Assembly (NCBI RefSeq): GCF_009733535.1
Contig: NZ_SMMI01000023.1
Coordinates: 1-51,304 of the forward strand
DNA: 51,304 nucleotides
DNA from: Sphingobacterium endophyticum
GTDB taxonomy: Bacteria; Bacteroidota; Bacteroidia; Sphingobacteriales; Sphingobacteriaceae
Reading direction: 5' to 3'
The notes under the pieces are model-generated. The model was not told the DNA's origin, searched no databases, and saw nothing but the letters and a program-made list of their open reading frames with translations. A program made the translations under genes and the position numbers. Below, piece after piece: positions 24,700-33,119 of the stretch. Numbering within the stretch: the stretch's first letter is position 1; each line of letters starts with the position of its first letter.

Positions 24700-26193
24700 T
24701 TAATCATGATTCGCCCAGTAAATAACGGCATTTACTGCTCTGTTCCATTCTTCAAGGTTTTTAGACAACTTTAAACTTTTATTCGGTTCAATCCTTTTGT
24801 CCTCCTGCCATAGTGCCTGTAATTCTTCCAAGTCTTTCCAAAATCCAACTGCCAGGCCCGCTAAGAATGCAGCACCCATTGCTGTTGTTTCCGTTATTTT
24901 TGGTTTTACTACAGTAGATTTCAGTATATCGGCTTGAAACTGCAATAAAAACTGATTCTGTGTTGCTCCTCCGTCCACACGAAGCTCCTTGATCTTTGTT
25001 TTGGAGTCTGCTTCCATGGCTTTGAGGATGTCATGCGTCTGATAAGCTATGCTTTCAATAGCTGCTCGTGCTATATGCGCATCCGTAGTTCCTCTTGAAA
25101 TACCGAAGATGGTCCCTCTTGCATTGGCGTCCCAATGGGGAGCCCCTAATCCCGCAAATGCTGGTACTAAATAAACGCCGTCTGTGTTGTCGACACTCGT
25201 GGCCAAAGCCTCGATATCGGAAGATTTTTTCATGATCTTTAACTCATCTCGTAACCACTGCACAACAGCACCTCCAATAAAAATACTTCCCTCTAGAGCA
25301 TAAACAACCTCTTTACCTATTTTCCATCCAATTGTCGTCACTAGTTTGTTTTCGGATTTAACAGGTTTATTGCCGATATTCATCAAAAGGAAACAACCAG
25401 TACCATATGTGTTCTTCGCCATCCCTTTCTTAATGCACATCTGACCGAAAAGTGCTGCTTGTTGGTCTCCTGCAATTCCTGCAATTGGAATCGACCTGCT
25501 TCCAAGTTCTTTTGAAGTCTCTCCATATATTTCGGAGGAACTTTTTACTTCCGGAAGCATGGACTCAGGAATATCAAATAACTTCAAAAGGTCTTTATCC
25601 CATGATAAATCCTTAATATTATAAAGCATTGTTCTGGAAGCATTAGTCACGTCCGTAACATGTTCCTTTCCGTCAGTCAGATTCCAAATTAACCAAGTGT
25701 CAATTGTGCCAAATGCTAGTTCATTGCGTTCCGCAAGTTTCCTAGCTCCTTTGACATGGTCCAAGATCCACTTGATCTTGGTAGCTGAAAAATAAGAATC
25801 AATCAATAAACCGGTTTTTTCCTGTACCGTATCTAAATGACCATCTTTGATCAGTTTTGCACAATAATCTGCCGTTCTTCTGTCTTGCCATACGATTGCA
25901 TTATAAATTGGTTCTCCAGTTCGACGATTCCATACTACCGTGGTCTCCCTTTGATTGGTAATTCCAATACCCTTGATAGAGTCTAATTTAGTCTTTGACT
26001 TGGCAAGTGCCTCTGTCAATACTGCTAATTGGCTCGACCAAATTTCCTGAGGATCATGCTCAACCCATCCTGATTTTGGATAGATCTGTTGAAACTCCTT
26101 TTGGGCAATATTGACAATCTCGCCTTTCTTGTTGAAAAGAATCGCTCTTGAACTCGTTGTACCTTGATCTAATGCAATAATATATTCCTTCAT
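24700..26193 (-). CDS. glpK: Glycerol kinase
   Basis: A 497-residue FGGY-family kinase that makes sn-glycerol 3-phosphate from glycerol and ATP. The N-terminal phosphate-binding DQGTTSSR is at residues 9-16. NQRETTVVW, the catalytic-Asp region AGIAGDQQAALFGQ, and LRVDGGATQNQFLLQFQADI with the FGGY signature are all present. The length is normal (about 497-502). It lies between glpD (27 bp upstream) and glpF (35 bp downstream), so glycerol uptake and both enzymatic steps form one leftward operon. Confidence 0.97.
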   Translation of the reverse strand: MKEYIIALDQGTTSSRAILFNKKGEIVNIAQKEFQQIYPKSGWVEHDPQEIWSSQLAVLTEALAKSKTKLDSIKGIGITNQRETTVVWNRRTGEPIYNAIVWQDRRTADYCAKLIKDGHLDTVQEKTGLLIDSYFSATKIKWILDHVKGARKLAERNELAFGTIDTWLIWNLTDGKEHVTDVTNASRTMLYNIKDLSWDKDLLKLFDIPESMLPEVKSSSEIYGETSKELGSRSIPIAGIAGDQQAALFGQMCIKKGMAKNTYGTGCFLLMNIGNKPVKSENKLVTTIGWKIGKEVVYALEGSIFIGGAVVQWLRDELKIMKKSSDIEALATSVDNTDGVYLVPAFAGLGAPHWDANARGTIFGISRGTTDAHIARAAIESIAYQTHDILKAMEADSKTKIKELRVDGGATQNQFLLQFQADILKSTVVKPKITETTAMGAAFLAGLAVGFWKDLEELQALWQEDKRIEPNKSLKLSKNLEEWNRAVNAVIYWANHD

Positions 26194-26220
26194 TATAATT
26201 TTTATTTATAAATTATTGAA

Positions 26221-27789
26221 CTATAAAGTATAGCGCTTTGCTAGTTCAATATATTGGTTAACTTCTTCTTGTATCCATTCCTCTGTTTTTCCCAATTCCT
26301 TTGCCATAAGTTGAGCAACTTTTGGTGCGGCAATCATAGATGCTTTTGCATCTAATAGCAATAGCCTACAGCGTCTCGCTAGAAAATCTTCTACCTTTCT
26401 TACCATCTCATACCGACATGCCCATACCACCTCTGCAGCATTGTATTCATAGCCTTCTACCAATAATTCTCGCAGACTATCGTCTTCCTGAATCAATTGC
26501 TGAATAGCTTGGTAATCCTTCCCATAAAGATTCCAATGGGCATGATAAACATCGGGTGTAGATCCATGGATCGAAAGATGTTTTGTTCGACAAGGAATGT
26601 CTTTCAATCTTGCAACTTGGATTGCCATATTTACAGTGTCCTCTGCCATTTTGCGATATGTTGTCCATTTTCCACCAGTTATGGTAACGAGGTCTGATTC
26701 ACTACGTATCAATTTATGATCCCTAGATATCTCCTTAGTACTTTCATCGTCATCCTTTGGTGCAGCAAGTGGTCTTAGACCTGCATATATAGCCAATATA
26801 TCTTCACGCTTTGGAGCAGGGTTTAGGTAGCTGTCTGCTGTTTTTAGTATAAACTTGATCTCATCTTCCATAGGTCGCGGTTCGATCATATGCTCATTTA
26901 TTGGAATATCTGTCGTTCCCAGGAGAACTTTTCCATGCCAAGGGACACCAAATAGCACCCTGCCGTCACTCGTTTCCGGAATCATGAGCGCATCATGCCC
27001 ATCCAGAAACTTTTGGTCAATAACGATGTGTGATCCTTGACTTGGTCTAACTAAATTTTTATGACTAGGGGAATCCATCTTTAAAATGTCATCTACAAAC
27101 ACTCCTGTGGCATTAATAACAGATTTAGAATGAATGCGATATGTACCCTGATTTTCAGTATCTCTTATGGTAATTCCATTGATCTTTCCTGTCTCATTTT
27201 TATGCAATTCTATTGCTTCCATATAATTCAAAATAGTCGCTCCGTGCTCAAAAGCTGTCTGTCCTAAATTTACAGCCAACCTGGCATCATCGAACTGTCC
27301 GTCATAATATAGAATTCCACCTTTTAAGTTCTTCTGGTTGATATGGGGAAGTTTTTTAATCACATCATCTTTTGAGAGTCCTGCAGAATTCCCTATCCTT
27401 AGCTTCCCAGCAAGCCAATCATATAATTTTAGACCGATTAGATATTTGAGTTTGCTATATATGCTATAGACCGGAATGATAAAGGATTGCACGGAAGATA
27501 CGTGGGGAGCGTTTTTAAATATTAATCCTCTTTCCCTTAAAGCGCCCATTACGAGTTTAATATCTCCATTCGCCAGGTATCGAACCCCACCATGAACTAA
27601 TTTTGTACTTTTACTTGAGGTACCTTTTGCGAAGTCATATTTCTCTATGAGAAGCACTTTAAATCCCCGGCTAGCAGCATCAACGGCAGTTCCTAAACCT
27701 GTCGCGCCACCCCCGATTATTACCATGTCCCAAATTATAGATTCTTTAAGTTTATTGAGTTGATCTGATCTGTTGATTCCAGCGAGCAT
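26221..27789 (-). CDS. glpD: FAD-dependent glycerol-3-phosphate dehydrogenase
   Basis: A membrane-associated respiratory dehydrogenase that oxidises glycerol 3-phosphate to dihydroxyacetone phosphate and passes electrons to quinone. From ATG 27789 it has 522 residues. The FAD motif GGGATGLG starts at residue 26, then GTSSKSTKLVHGGVRYL, GVFVDDIL, and the C-terminal DAO_C domain. The frame opens at 27819, but the ten extra residues (MLTFSIKHIY) lie outside the family's usual start; either start is possible. It is the first gene of the glpD-glpK-glpF operon. Confidence 0.93.
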   Translation of the reverse strand: MLAGINRSDQLNKLKESIIWDMVIIGGGATGLGTAVDAASRGFKVLLIEKYDFAKGTSSKSTKLVHGGVRYLANGDIKLVMGALRERGLIFKNAPHVSSVQSFIIPVYSIYSKLKYLIGLKLYDWLAGKLRIGNSAGLSKDDVIKKLPHINQKNLKGGILYYDGQFDDARLAVNLGQTAFEHGATILNYMEAIELHKNETGKINGITIRDTENQGTYRIHSKSVINATGVFVDDILKMDSPSHKNLVRPSQGSHIVIDQKFLDGHDALMIPETSDGRVLFGVPWHGKVLLGTTDIPINEHMIEPRPMEDEIKFILKTADSYLNPAPKREDILAIYAGLRPLAAPKDDDESTKEISRDHKLIRSESDLVTITGGKWTTYRKMAEDTVNMAIQVARLKDIPCRTKHLSIHGSTPDVYHAHWNLYGKDYQAIQQLIQEDDSLRELLVEGYEYNAAEVVWACRYEMVRKVEDFLARRCRLLLLDAKASMIAAPKVAQLMAKELGKTEEWIQEEVNQYIELAKRYTL

Positions 27790-27819
27790 GTATATGTGTT
27801 TTATGCTAAATGTAAGCAT

Positions 27820-28302
27820 TTTTAAGAAGAAATTAAATATCAGACCAATTCTTTAACTTGATTTAATTTCAAAATTAAATCCTTAAAATTTAGTGCTTTA
27901 TGGTTGATTAATTGCTAAATAATTCATTAAATTAGAGTTTGTTAAAAAAATATTAAATTAAAATAACCAGATTAACAGACTTTATTTCTCTTAAATTTTC
28001 TTTAATATTGTTGAATGTTTAATCTGTATTAAATCATACATATTAGAATTGGTAATAATTCATTTACGCAAACGTTTGATTTGTTCTAAATGGGTGTAAA
28101 CCAATATGTATGGCTTAAAATAATAAAGATATGACTGAATATAATAACCGAAAACTGAAAAGTTTTCCTACACTTGTGAAACTAAATCTATTTATACAAT
28201 TTTTATGATACAATAATCTAATGACATGGCGAAAGGTAATCTGAAATGGATTAGTTCTACGCAGTCAATTAGCTTGTTATATCCAATTGAATCATAAATT
28301 TT
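27820..28302. other. Long divergent intergenic region
   Basis: This 483-bp AT-rich stretch lies between the start of glpD (leftward) and the start of the Gfo/Idh gene (rightward), so it must hold both promoters. The clearest site is the palindrome at 28069-28078. A 25-codon frame at 28131-28208 has no support beyond being open. I could not place a consensus TANNTTTG promoter with confidence. Confidence 0.5.
28066..28081. promoter_or_regulatory. LacI-type operator candidate
   Basis: CAAACGTTTG (28069-28078) is a perfect 10-bp palindrome with a central CG, the form bound by LacI/GalR-family repressors. It lies about 225 bp before the Gfo/Idh start and about 280 bp from glpD. No LacI gene is in the window. 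It could control the sugar-modifying pair downstream, or glp. Confidence 0.4.
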
Positions 28303-29571
28303 ATGAAAGAAAATAATAATAATTCTAGGCGCGATTTTATCAAAAAATCGTTGATTGGGGCTGCAGCATTTACTATTGTGCCTCGCTTTGTTCTTGGAAA
28401 AGGCTATTTAGCACCTTCTGATCATTTAACTAAAGGGGTTATCGGTGTCGGATCCATGGGTAGAGGTCACTTTGAGTATGCCGGTACTAAAACCGTTGCT
28501 ATTTGTGATGTGGATACCAGACATTTAGCAATAGCTCAAAAAGCTCTTGGTGGAGGTATCAAAGAACATCATGATTTCCGCGATTTAATCCACAATTCGG
28601 AGGTTGATATCGTGCATATCGCAACTCCTCCTCATTGGCATGGTTTGATGGCTGTCGAAGCTGCTCGATCGGGTAAAGATATCTGGTGTGAGAAACCTAT
28701 GACTAGAACTATTGGTGAAGGTAAAAAAGTGAAAGAAGCTGTTAAACAGCATGGTAATATTTTTAGATTAAATACCTGGTTCCGCTTTGATGCTAATTTC
28801 TATGGAATGAATGTTCCAGTTAAGAAGATTAAAAAATTAGTGGATACTGGCATGTTAGGATGGCCACTGAAAGTTACGATCAGTAAGCATACAGGATTCG
28901 ATTGGAAATTCTATTGGGTTGGTAAAACAAACCTTCCGGTTGAACAAGTTCCAAAAGAGTTGGATTATGAAATGTGGTTAGGCCCTGCACCTCATAAACC
29001 TTACAACGCTCACCGTACTCATTTAACGTTTAGAGGTTACTGGGATTATGATGGTGGTGGTTTAGGAGATATGGGACAACACTATATGGACCCGGTTCAG
29101 TATTTCTTGGGTAAGGATAATGAAAGTCCTGTAAAAATTGAAGTTGATGCTCCGCAACAACATTCAGATGCGGTAGGAATATGGAGAAAAATTACCTATA
29201 CCTATGCGGATGGTTGTCAAATCATCTTAGATGGAGAAGGAACTGAAGAAGGTAAAGCATATATCGAAGGTCCAAATGGTAAATTGTACCGTGGATTTGT
29301 ATCGGATATTCCAGATTTGGAACGCAAATTAGCGCAATATCCTGATCCAGCTCCTCAAATGACTGACTTCGTTGAAGCCGTGCGTACTCGTCAGAAATTC
29401 GCTCTAAATGAAGAAAATGGTTATTACTCTTGTACTTTGATCAACTTAGGATTGGCAGCACTTCGTCTTAACAGAACATTGCATTTTGATTCTGCTAAAC
29501 AAGAGTTTGTAAATGATGACGCAGCAAATAGATTAATTAACCAGCCGATGAGAGGACCTTGGTCTTTCTAA
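28303..29571 (+). CDS. Exported Gfo/Idh/MocA-family oxidoreductase
   Basis: A 422-residue NAD(P)-dependent sugar oxidoreductase. The N-terminus carries a twin-arginine-like leader, SRRDFIKKSLIGAAAF (residues 8-23), suggesting folded export with its cofactor. The Rossmann motif is IGVGSMGRGHF, and the family's Glu-Lys-Pro is in IWCEKPMTR. The C-terminal domain contains GGGLGDMGQHYMDPVQYF. In Bacteroidota such proteins oxidise glycoside C3 hydroxyls or reduce the products. The next gene, 11 bp downstream, encodes DUF1080 domains, which cleave 3-keto-glycosides, so a joint pathway is likely. Confidence 0.92.
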   Translation: MKENNNNSRRDFIKKSLIGAAAFTIVPRFVLGKGYLAPSDHLTKGVIGVGSMGRGHFEYAGTKTVAICDVDTRHLAIAQKALGGGIKEHHDFRDLIHNSEVDIVHIATPPHWHGLMAVEAARSGKDIWCEKPMTRTIGEGKKVKEAVKQHGNIFRLNTWFRFDANFYGMNVPVKKIKKLVDTGMLGWPLKVTISKHTGFDWKFYWVGKTNLPVEQVPKELDYEMWLGPAPHKPYNAHRTHLTFRGYWDYDGGGLGDMGQHYMDPVQYFLGKDNESPVKIEVDAPQQHSDAVGIWRKITYTYADGCQIILDGEGTEEGKAYIEGPNGKLYRGFVSDIPDLERKLAQYPDPAPQMTDFVEAVRTRQKFALNEENGYYSCTLINLGLAALRLNRTLHFDSAKQEFVNDDAANRLINQPMRGPWSF

Positions 29572-29582
29572 AACCTTAAGAC

Positions 29583-32500
29583 ATGAAAAAAGTATTTAAC
29601 ACCATAGCCGCATTATTATTTTTACAGGTTGCAGCATATGCTCAGCAACCAACAGGCAGAACTACAGCGACCAAAATTGCTGATGTGCTTGCCCAACAGC
29701 CTGCTGAAGAACAAGCTAAATTCTTAATGGCAATGAAGGAATTAGAAGGTTTTACTTCTGATGATGTCTCTGCTCTTTTGCTTGGCTTGAAACCTCAAGG
29801 TAGTAATAATGCTCCTGTAGAATATGCTACCAATTCTTATGCATTCTTTGTGATGCAGCCTAACATGGAAAGCCAACGTGCTACCTATGTAAAAGGTCTT
29901 TTGGATGCATTGGATAAATTGACCGATAAAAACAATAAAGGATACGTATTAGAAGTTTTAAAATTCTGCGCTAAGAATGACGCTATCGATAAGGTTGCAC
30001 CTTATTTAGCGGATGAAGAATTAGCTGAAAAAGCGGCACGCGTATTAAACGCTGTACGCACTCCAGAAGCTGCGGCAGCATTAAACAATGCCTTGAACAG
30101 TTCAGCGACTGAAAAAACAGCTACTGCCATTGTTTCAGCATTAGGCGATCTGGAAGCAGCTGAATCGGAAGCAAAGATCATTGAATTAATCGGAAAATAT
30201 ACTTCTGATAATTTCCAATTAGCTGGTCTTACTGCTTTAAGTAAAATTGCCGGACCTAATTCTGCTGACCTTTTCTTGAAAAAAGCGGAAGAGAAAAGCT
30301 ACCAATATGACAGAACAAATGCTGCTAGTTTAGCTGTTGACTATGCTGAAGGTCTTGCTAAAAAAGACAAAGATGCTGAAGCTACACGCTTTGCAACGCT
30401 TCTCTATAAAAATGCAACAGCATTAAAAGCCCCAACCATTCAGGCTGGCGCTATTTCTGTATTAACTTCCGTTAACCCTGCTAAACAAAAGAAACAACTG
30501 ATTAAATTGGCTTCTAGTGAAGACAAACTTCTTCGCAATGTTGCTTTGGGCTTATTGGCGGAAGATGCTAAAGCCTCTGATCTAGTTAAATTGGCTGGTT
30601 CACTTAGAAAATTGGATGGGGATGCGCAAGAAAGCCTATTAAACTTCCTAGCAACGGAAGATGCAACGGGCTCTATTAAAGCAATTGAAAAAAGTTTCCC
30701 GGCATTGAAAGATGAGGAAGCTAAAATTGCTGCATTAAACGCTCTTTCTGTTCTTTCTAAAGGTACAAACTCAGACTTTTTGATAAAACAGATTCCTTCT
30801 GCTTCAGATAAAGAACTAGCGGTAATCAAAACTTTACTTCTATCATCGAAAGATAAAGCGGCGATGGATGCAGTAAATGCTGCTGTCGCTTCTGCGGATG
30901 CTAAGACACAAGTTGCTTTGTTGGATGTATTGTCTCAGCGTACGAATGCTGCTTCTGCAGCTGCTGTATTGCCTTTGACTGCTTCTTCCGATGCAGCAGT
31001 GAGATTGGCTGCTTTTAAAGCATTGCCAACTGTAGTTAATCCTGATAATTTAGAAGCCGTAATTCAATTGTTGGATAAAGCTTCTGGTGAAGAAGCTCAA
31101 TATGCACAACAAGCTGCAATACTAGCGATCAATGCAAGCTCAGACAAGGATGCTAAAATCCAACGTCTTGCAGCTAATATCTCTCGATCTGCTGCGCCTT
31201 CTGCAGGGAAATATTTCCCAATTTTTGCTGGGGTAGGTGGTGCTGACGCTCTAAAGGCTGTTGAAAACTACGTTGGTAGTAATGGCCCGCTTAAAGCTGA
31301 AGCAGTTCAGGCATTGGCAAATTGGTCGAATTCTGAATCATTGCCTATTCTAATCAAACTTTCTAAAACAGAAAAAGATCCAGCTTTATTCAATACGGTA
31401 TTCAATGGATTGCTTAAGCAATTGAATGCTAGCAAGGTTAATCCGGATCAAAAAACATTGTTGCTGAAAGATGCCTTTGCATTAGCGCAGGATTCTAAAC
31501 AAAAAAGAGCCGCTTTAGGCAACCTGCAGTCTACTGGTACTTATCAAGCCTTGATGTTCGCTGCAAAATATATGAACGATGCTGAATTAGGCGGTGCTGC
31601 TAGTAATGTTGCTATGAACATTGCGATGGACAATAAGGCATTCGTTGGTCAGGATGTACGCAAAATATTAAATGATGCAGCTGCTAAACTTTCTGGTAGC
31701 GAAAGCTCGTACTTGAAAGAGGCAATCGTACGTCATTTAGCTGAAATGCCTAATGAACAAGGCTATGTTTCCATGTTTAATGGCAAAGACCTTTCTGGAT
31801 GGCAAGGGCTTGTGGAAAATCCTATTAAACGTGCAGCAATGTCAAAAGCTGAATTAGCTAAGAAACAGGTTGAAGCAGATAAAAAAATGCGCGAAAGCTG
31901 GACTGCTGAAAATGGTGATTTAGTATTCAGTGGTCATGGAGATAACATTGCTACCATCAAGAAATATGGCGATTTTGAAATGTTGGTTGATTGGAAATTA
32001 GATCCTAATGGAAAAGAGCCTGATGCAGGAATCTACCTTAGAGGTACTCCTCAAGTTCAGATTTGGGATATCTCTCGTACAGAGGTTGGTGCTCAAGTAG
32101 GTTCTGGAGGTCTGTATAATAACGCTAAAAACGCAAAAGACCCTTCAAAAGTTGCTGATAACGCTTTGGGTGAATGGAACACTTTCAAAATCAAAATGAT
32201 TGGCGAAAATGTATCTGTATGGTTAAATGGTGAGTTGGTTGTGGATAATGTTCCTTTAGAAAATTACTGGGACCGCAATCAATCTATTTTCCCTACAGAA
32301 CAGATTGAGCTTCAGGCACACGGTTCTAGAGTATGGTATCGCGATATCTACATCAAAGAAATCCCTCGTAAAGAAGTATTTGCATTGAGCAATCAAGAAA
32401 AGCAGGAAGGATTCGAGGTATTATTCGATGGTACAAATTTAGATAAGTGGACAAATACTCCTGCATACGAAATTACGCAGGAAGGATTCATCCGCTCAAA

Positions 32501-32981
32501 TCCTGATGCTAAATTTGGAAAGAACCTTTATACCAAGGATCAATACGGTGACTTTGTTTATCGTTTTGATTTCAAACTGACTCCTGGTGCTAACAATGGG
32601 GTAGGAATTCGTACTCCATTAGAAGGAGACGCTGCCTATGAAGGTATGGAAATCCAAGTCTTGGATGACGGAGCAGATGTTTACAAAGACCTTAAACCTT
32701 ACCAATACCATGGTTCTGTTTATGGAATTATCGCTGCTAAACGTGGTGCTTTAAATCCTGTTGGCGAATGGAATACGGAAGAAATCCGTGTTCAAGGAAG
32801 TAAAATCAAAATTACTGTCAATGGAAAAGTAATTGTTGATGGTGATTTGAAACAAGCAACTAAAAACGGATCGGCAGATGGTAAAAGCCATCCTGGTTTG
32901 AATAATGCTTCTGGACACATTGGATTCTTAGGTCACGGAACTGAAGTGTTCTTCCGCAATATTAGAGTTAAAAAATTGTAA
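29583..32981 (+). CDS. HEAT-repeat protein with two C-terminal DUF1080 domains
   Basis: A 1132-residue exported protein. A cleavable signal peptide (residues 1-20, ending AAYAQ) is followed by about 700 residues of Ala/Leu-rich helical HEAT/armadillo-like repeats. Two DUF1080 (3-keto-disaccharide hydrolase) domains then follow. The first starts near residue 726 (YVSMFNGKDLSGWQG) and ends at VWYRDIYIKEI. The second starts near 942 (GFEVLFDGTNLDKW) and ends at VFFRNIRVKKL. DUF1080 domains form a jelly-roll fold and cleave 3-keto-glycosides by elimination. The HEAT solenoid may be a scaffold. It is cotranscribed with the Gfo/Idh enzyme and followed by a strong terminator. Confidence 0.9.
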   Translation: MKKVFNTIAALLFLQVAAYAQQPTGRTTATKIADVLAQQPAEEQAKFLMAMKELEGFTSDDVSALLLGLKPQGSNNAPVEYATNSYAFFVMQPNMESQRATYVKGLLDALDKLTDKNNKGYVLEVLKFCAKNDAIDKVAPYLADEELAEKAARVLNAVRTPEAAAALNNALNSSATEKTATAIVSALGDLEAAESEAKIIELIGKYTSDNFQLAGLTALSKIAGPNSADLFLKKAEEKSYQYDRTNAASLAVDYAEGLAKKDKDAEATRFATLLYKNATALKAPTIQAGAISVLTSVNPAKQKKQLIKLASSEDKLLRNVALGLLAEDAKASDLVKLAGSLRKLDGDAQESLLNFLATEDATGSIKAIEKSFPALKDEEAKIAALNALSVLSKGTNSDFLIKQIPSASDKELAVIKTLLLSSKDKAAMDAVNAAVASADAKTQVALLDVLSQRTNAASAAAVLPLTASSDAAVRLAAFKALPTVVNPDNLEAVIQLLDKASGEEAQYAQQAAILAINASSDKDAKIQRLAANISRSAAPSAGKYFPIFAGVGGADALKAVENYVGSNGPLKAEAVQALANWSNSESLPILIKLSKTEKDPALFNTVFNGLLKQLNASKVNPDQKTLLLKDAFALAQDSKQKRAALGNLQSTGTYQALMFAAKYMNDAELGGAASNVAMNIAMDNKAFVGQDVRKILNDAAAKLSGSESSYLKEAIVRHLAEMPNEQGYVSMFNGKDLSGWQGLVENPIKRAAMSKAELAKKQVEADKKMRESWTAENGDLVFSGHGDNIATIKKYGDFEMLVDWKLDPNGKEPDAGIYLRGTPQVQIWDISRTEVGAQVGSGGLYNNAKNAKDPSKVADNALGEWNTFKIKMIGENVSVWLNGELVVDNVPLENYWDRNQSIFPTEQIELQAHGSRVWYRDIYIKEIPRKEVFALSNQEKQEGFEVLFDGTNLDKWTNTPAYEITQEGFIRSNPDAKFGKNLYTKDQYGDFVYRFDFKLTPGANNGVGIRTPLEGDAAYEGMEIQVLDDGADVYKDLKPYQYHGSVYGIIAAKRGALNPVGEWNTEEIRVQGSKIKITVNGKVIVDGDLKQATKNGSADGKSHPGLNNASGHIGFLGHGTEVFFRNIRVKKL

Positions 32982-33001
32982 CGATTTTTTAAATATCATA
33001 G

Positions 33002-33030
33002 AGCGCCAACAAAACGTTGGCGCTTTTTTT
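33002..33030. terminator. Strong intrinsic terminator
   Basis: A perfect 9-bp GC-rich stem (AGCGCCAAC 33002-33010, GTTGGCGCT 33016-33024) has an AAAAC loop and is followed by seven T. It ends the Gfo/Idh-DUF1080 operon, 20 bp after the stop codon. Confidence 0.9.
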
Positions 33031-33119
33031 ATGCTCAAATACGTAAAATAAAGTTGACAAAGAAGGGATTCTTTATGGATTCTCGTATACTTGCCTTATA
33101 AAACAACAATCAATTATTC

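Noticed and set aside
28131..28208. 25-codon frame in the glpD/Gfo-Idh intergenic region, possible leader peptide
   Set aside because: It has no run of regulatory codons, no ribosome site, and no attenuator hairpin after it.
30440..30829. 129-residue minus-strand frame within the HEAT/DUF1080 gene
   Set aside because: Its Ala/Ser/Leu-rich translation mirrors the repeat coding on the other strand. It has no ribosome site or independent signal.
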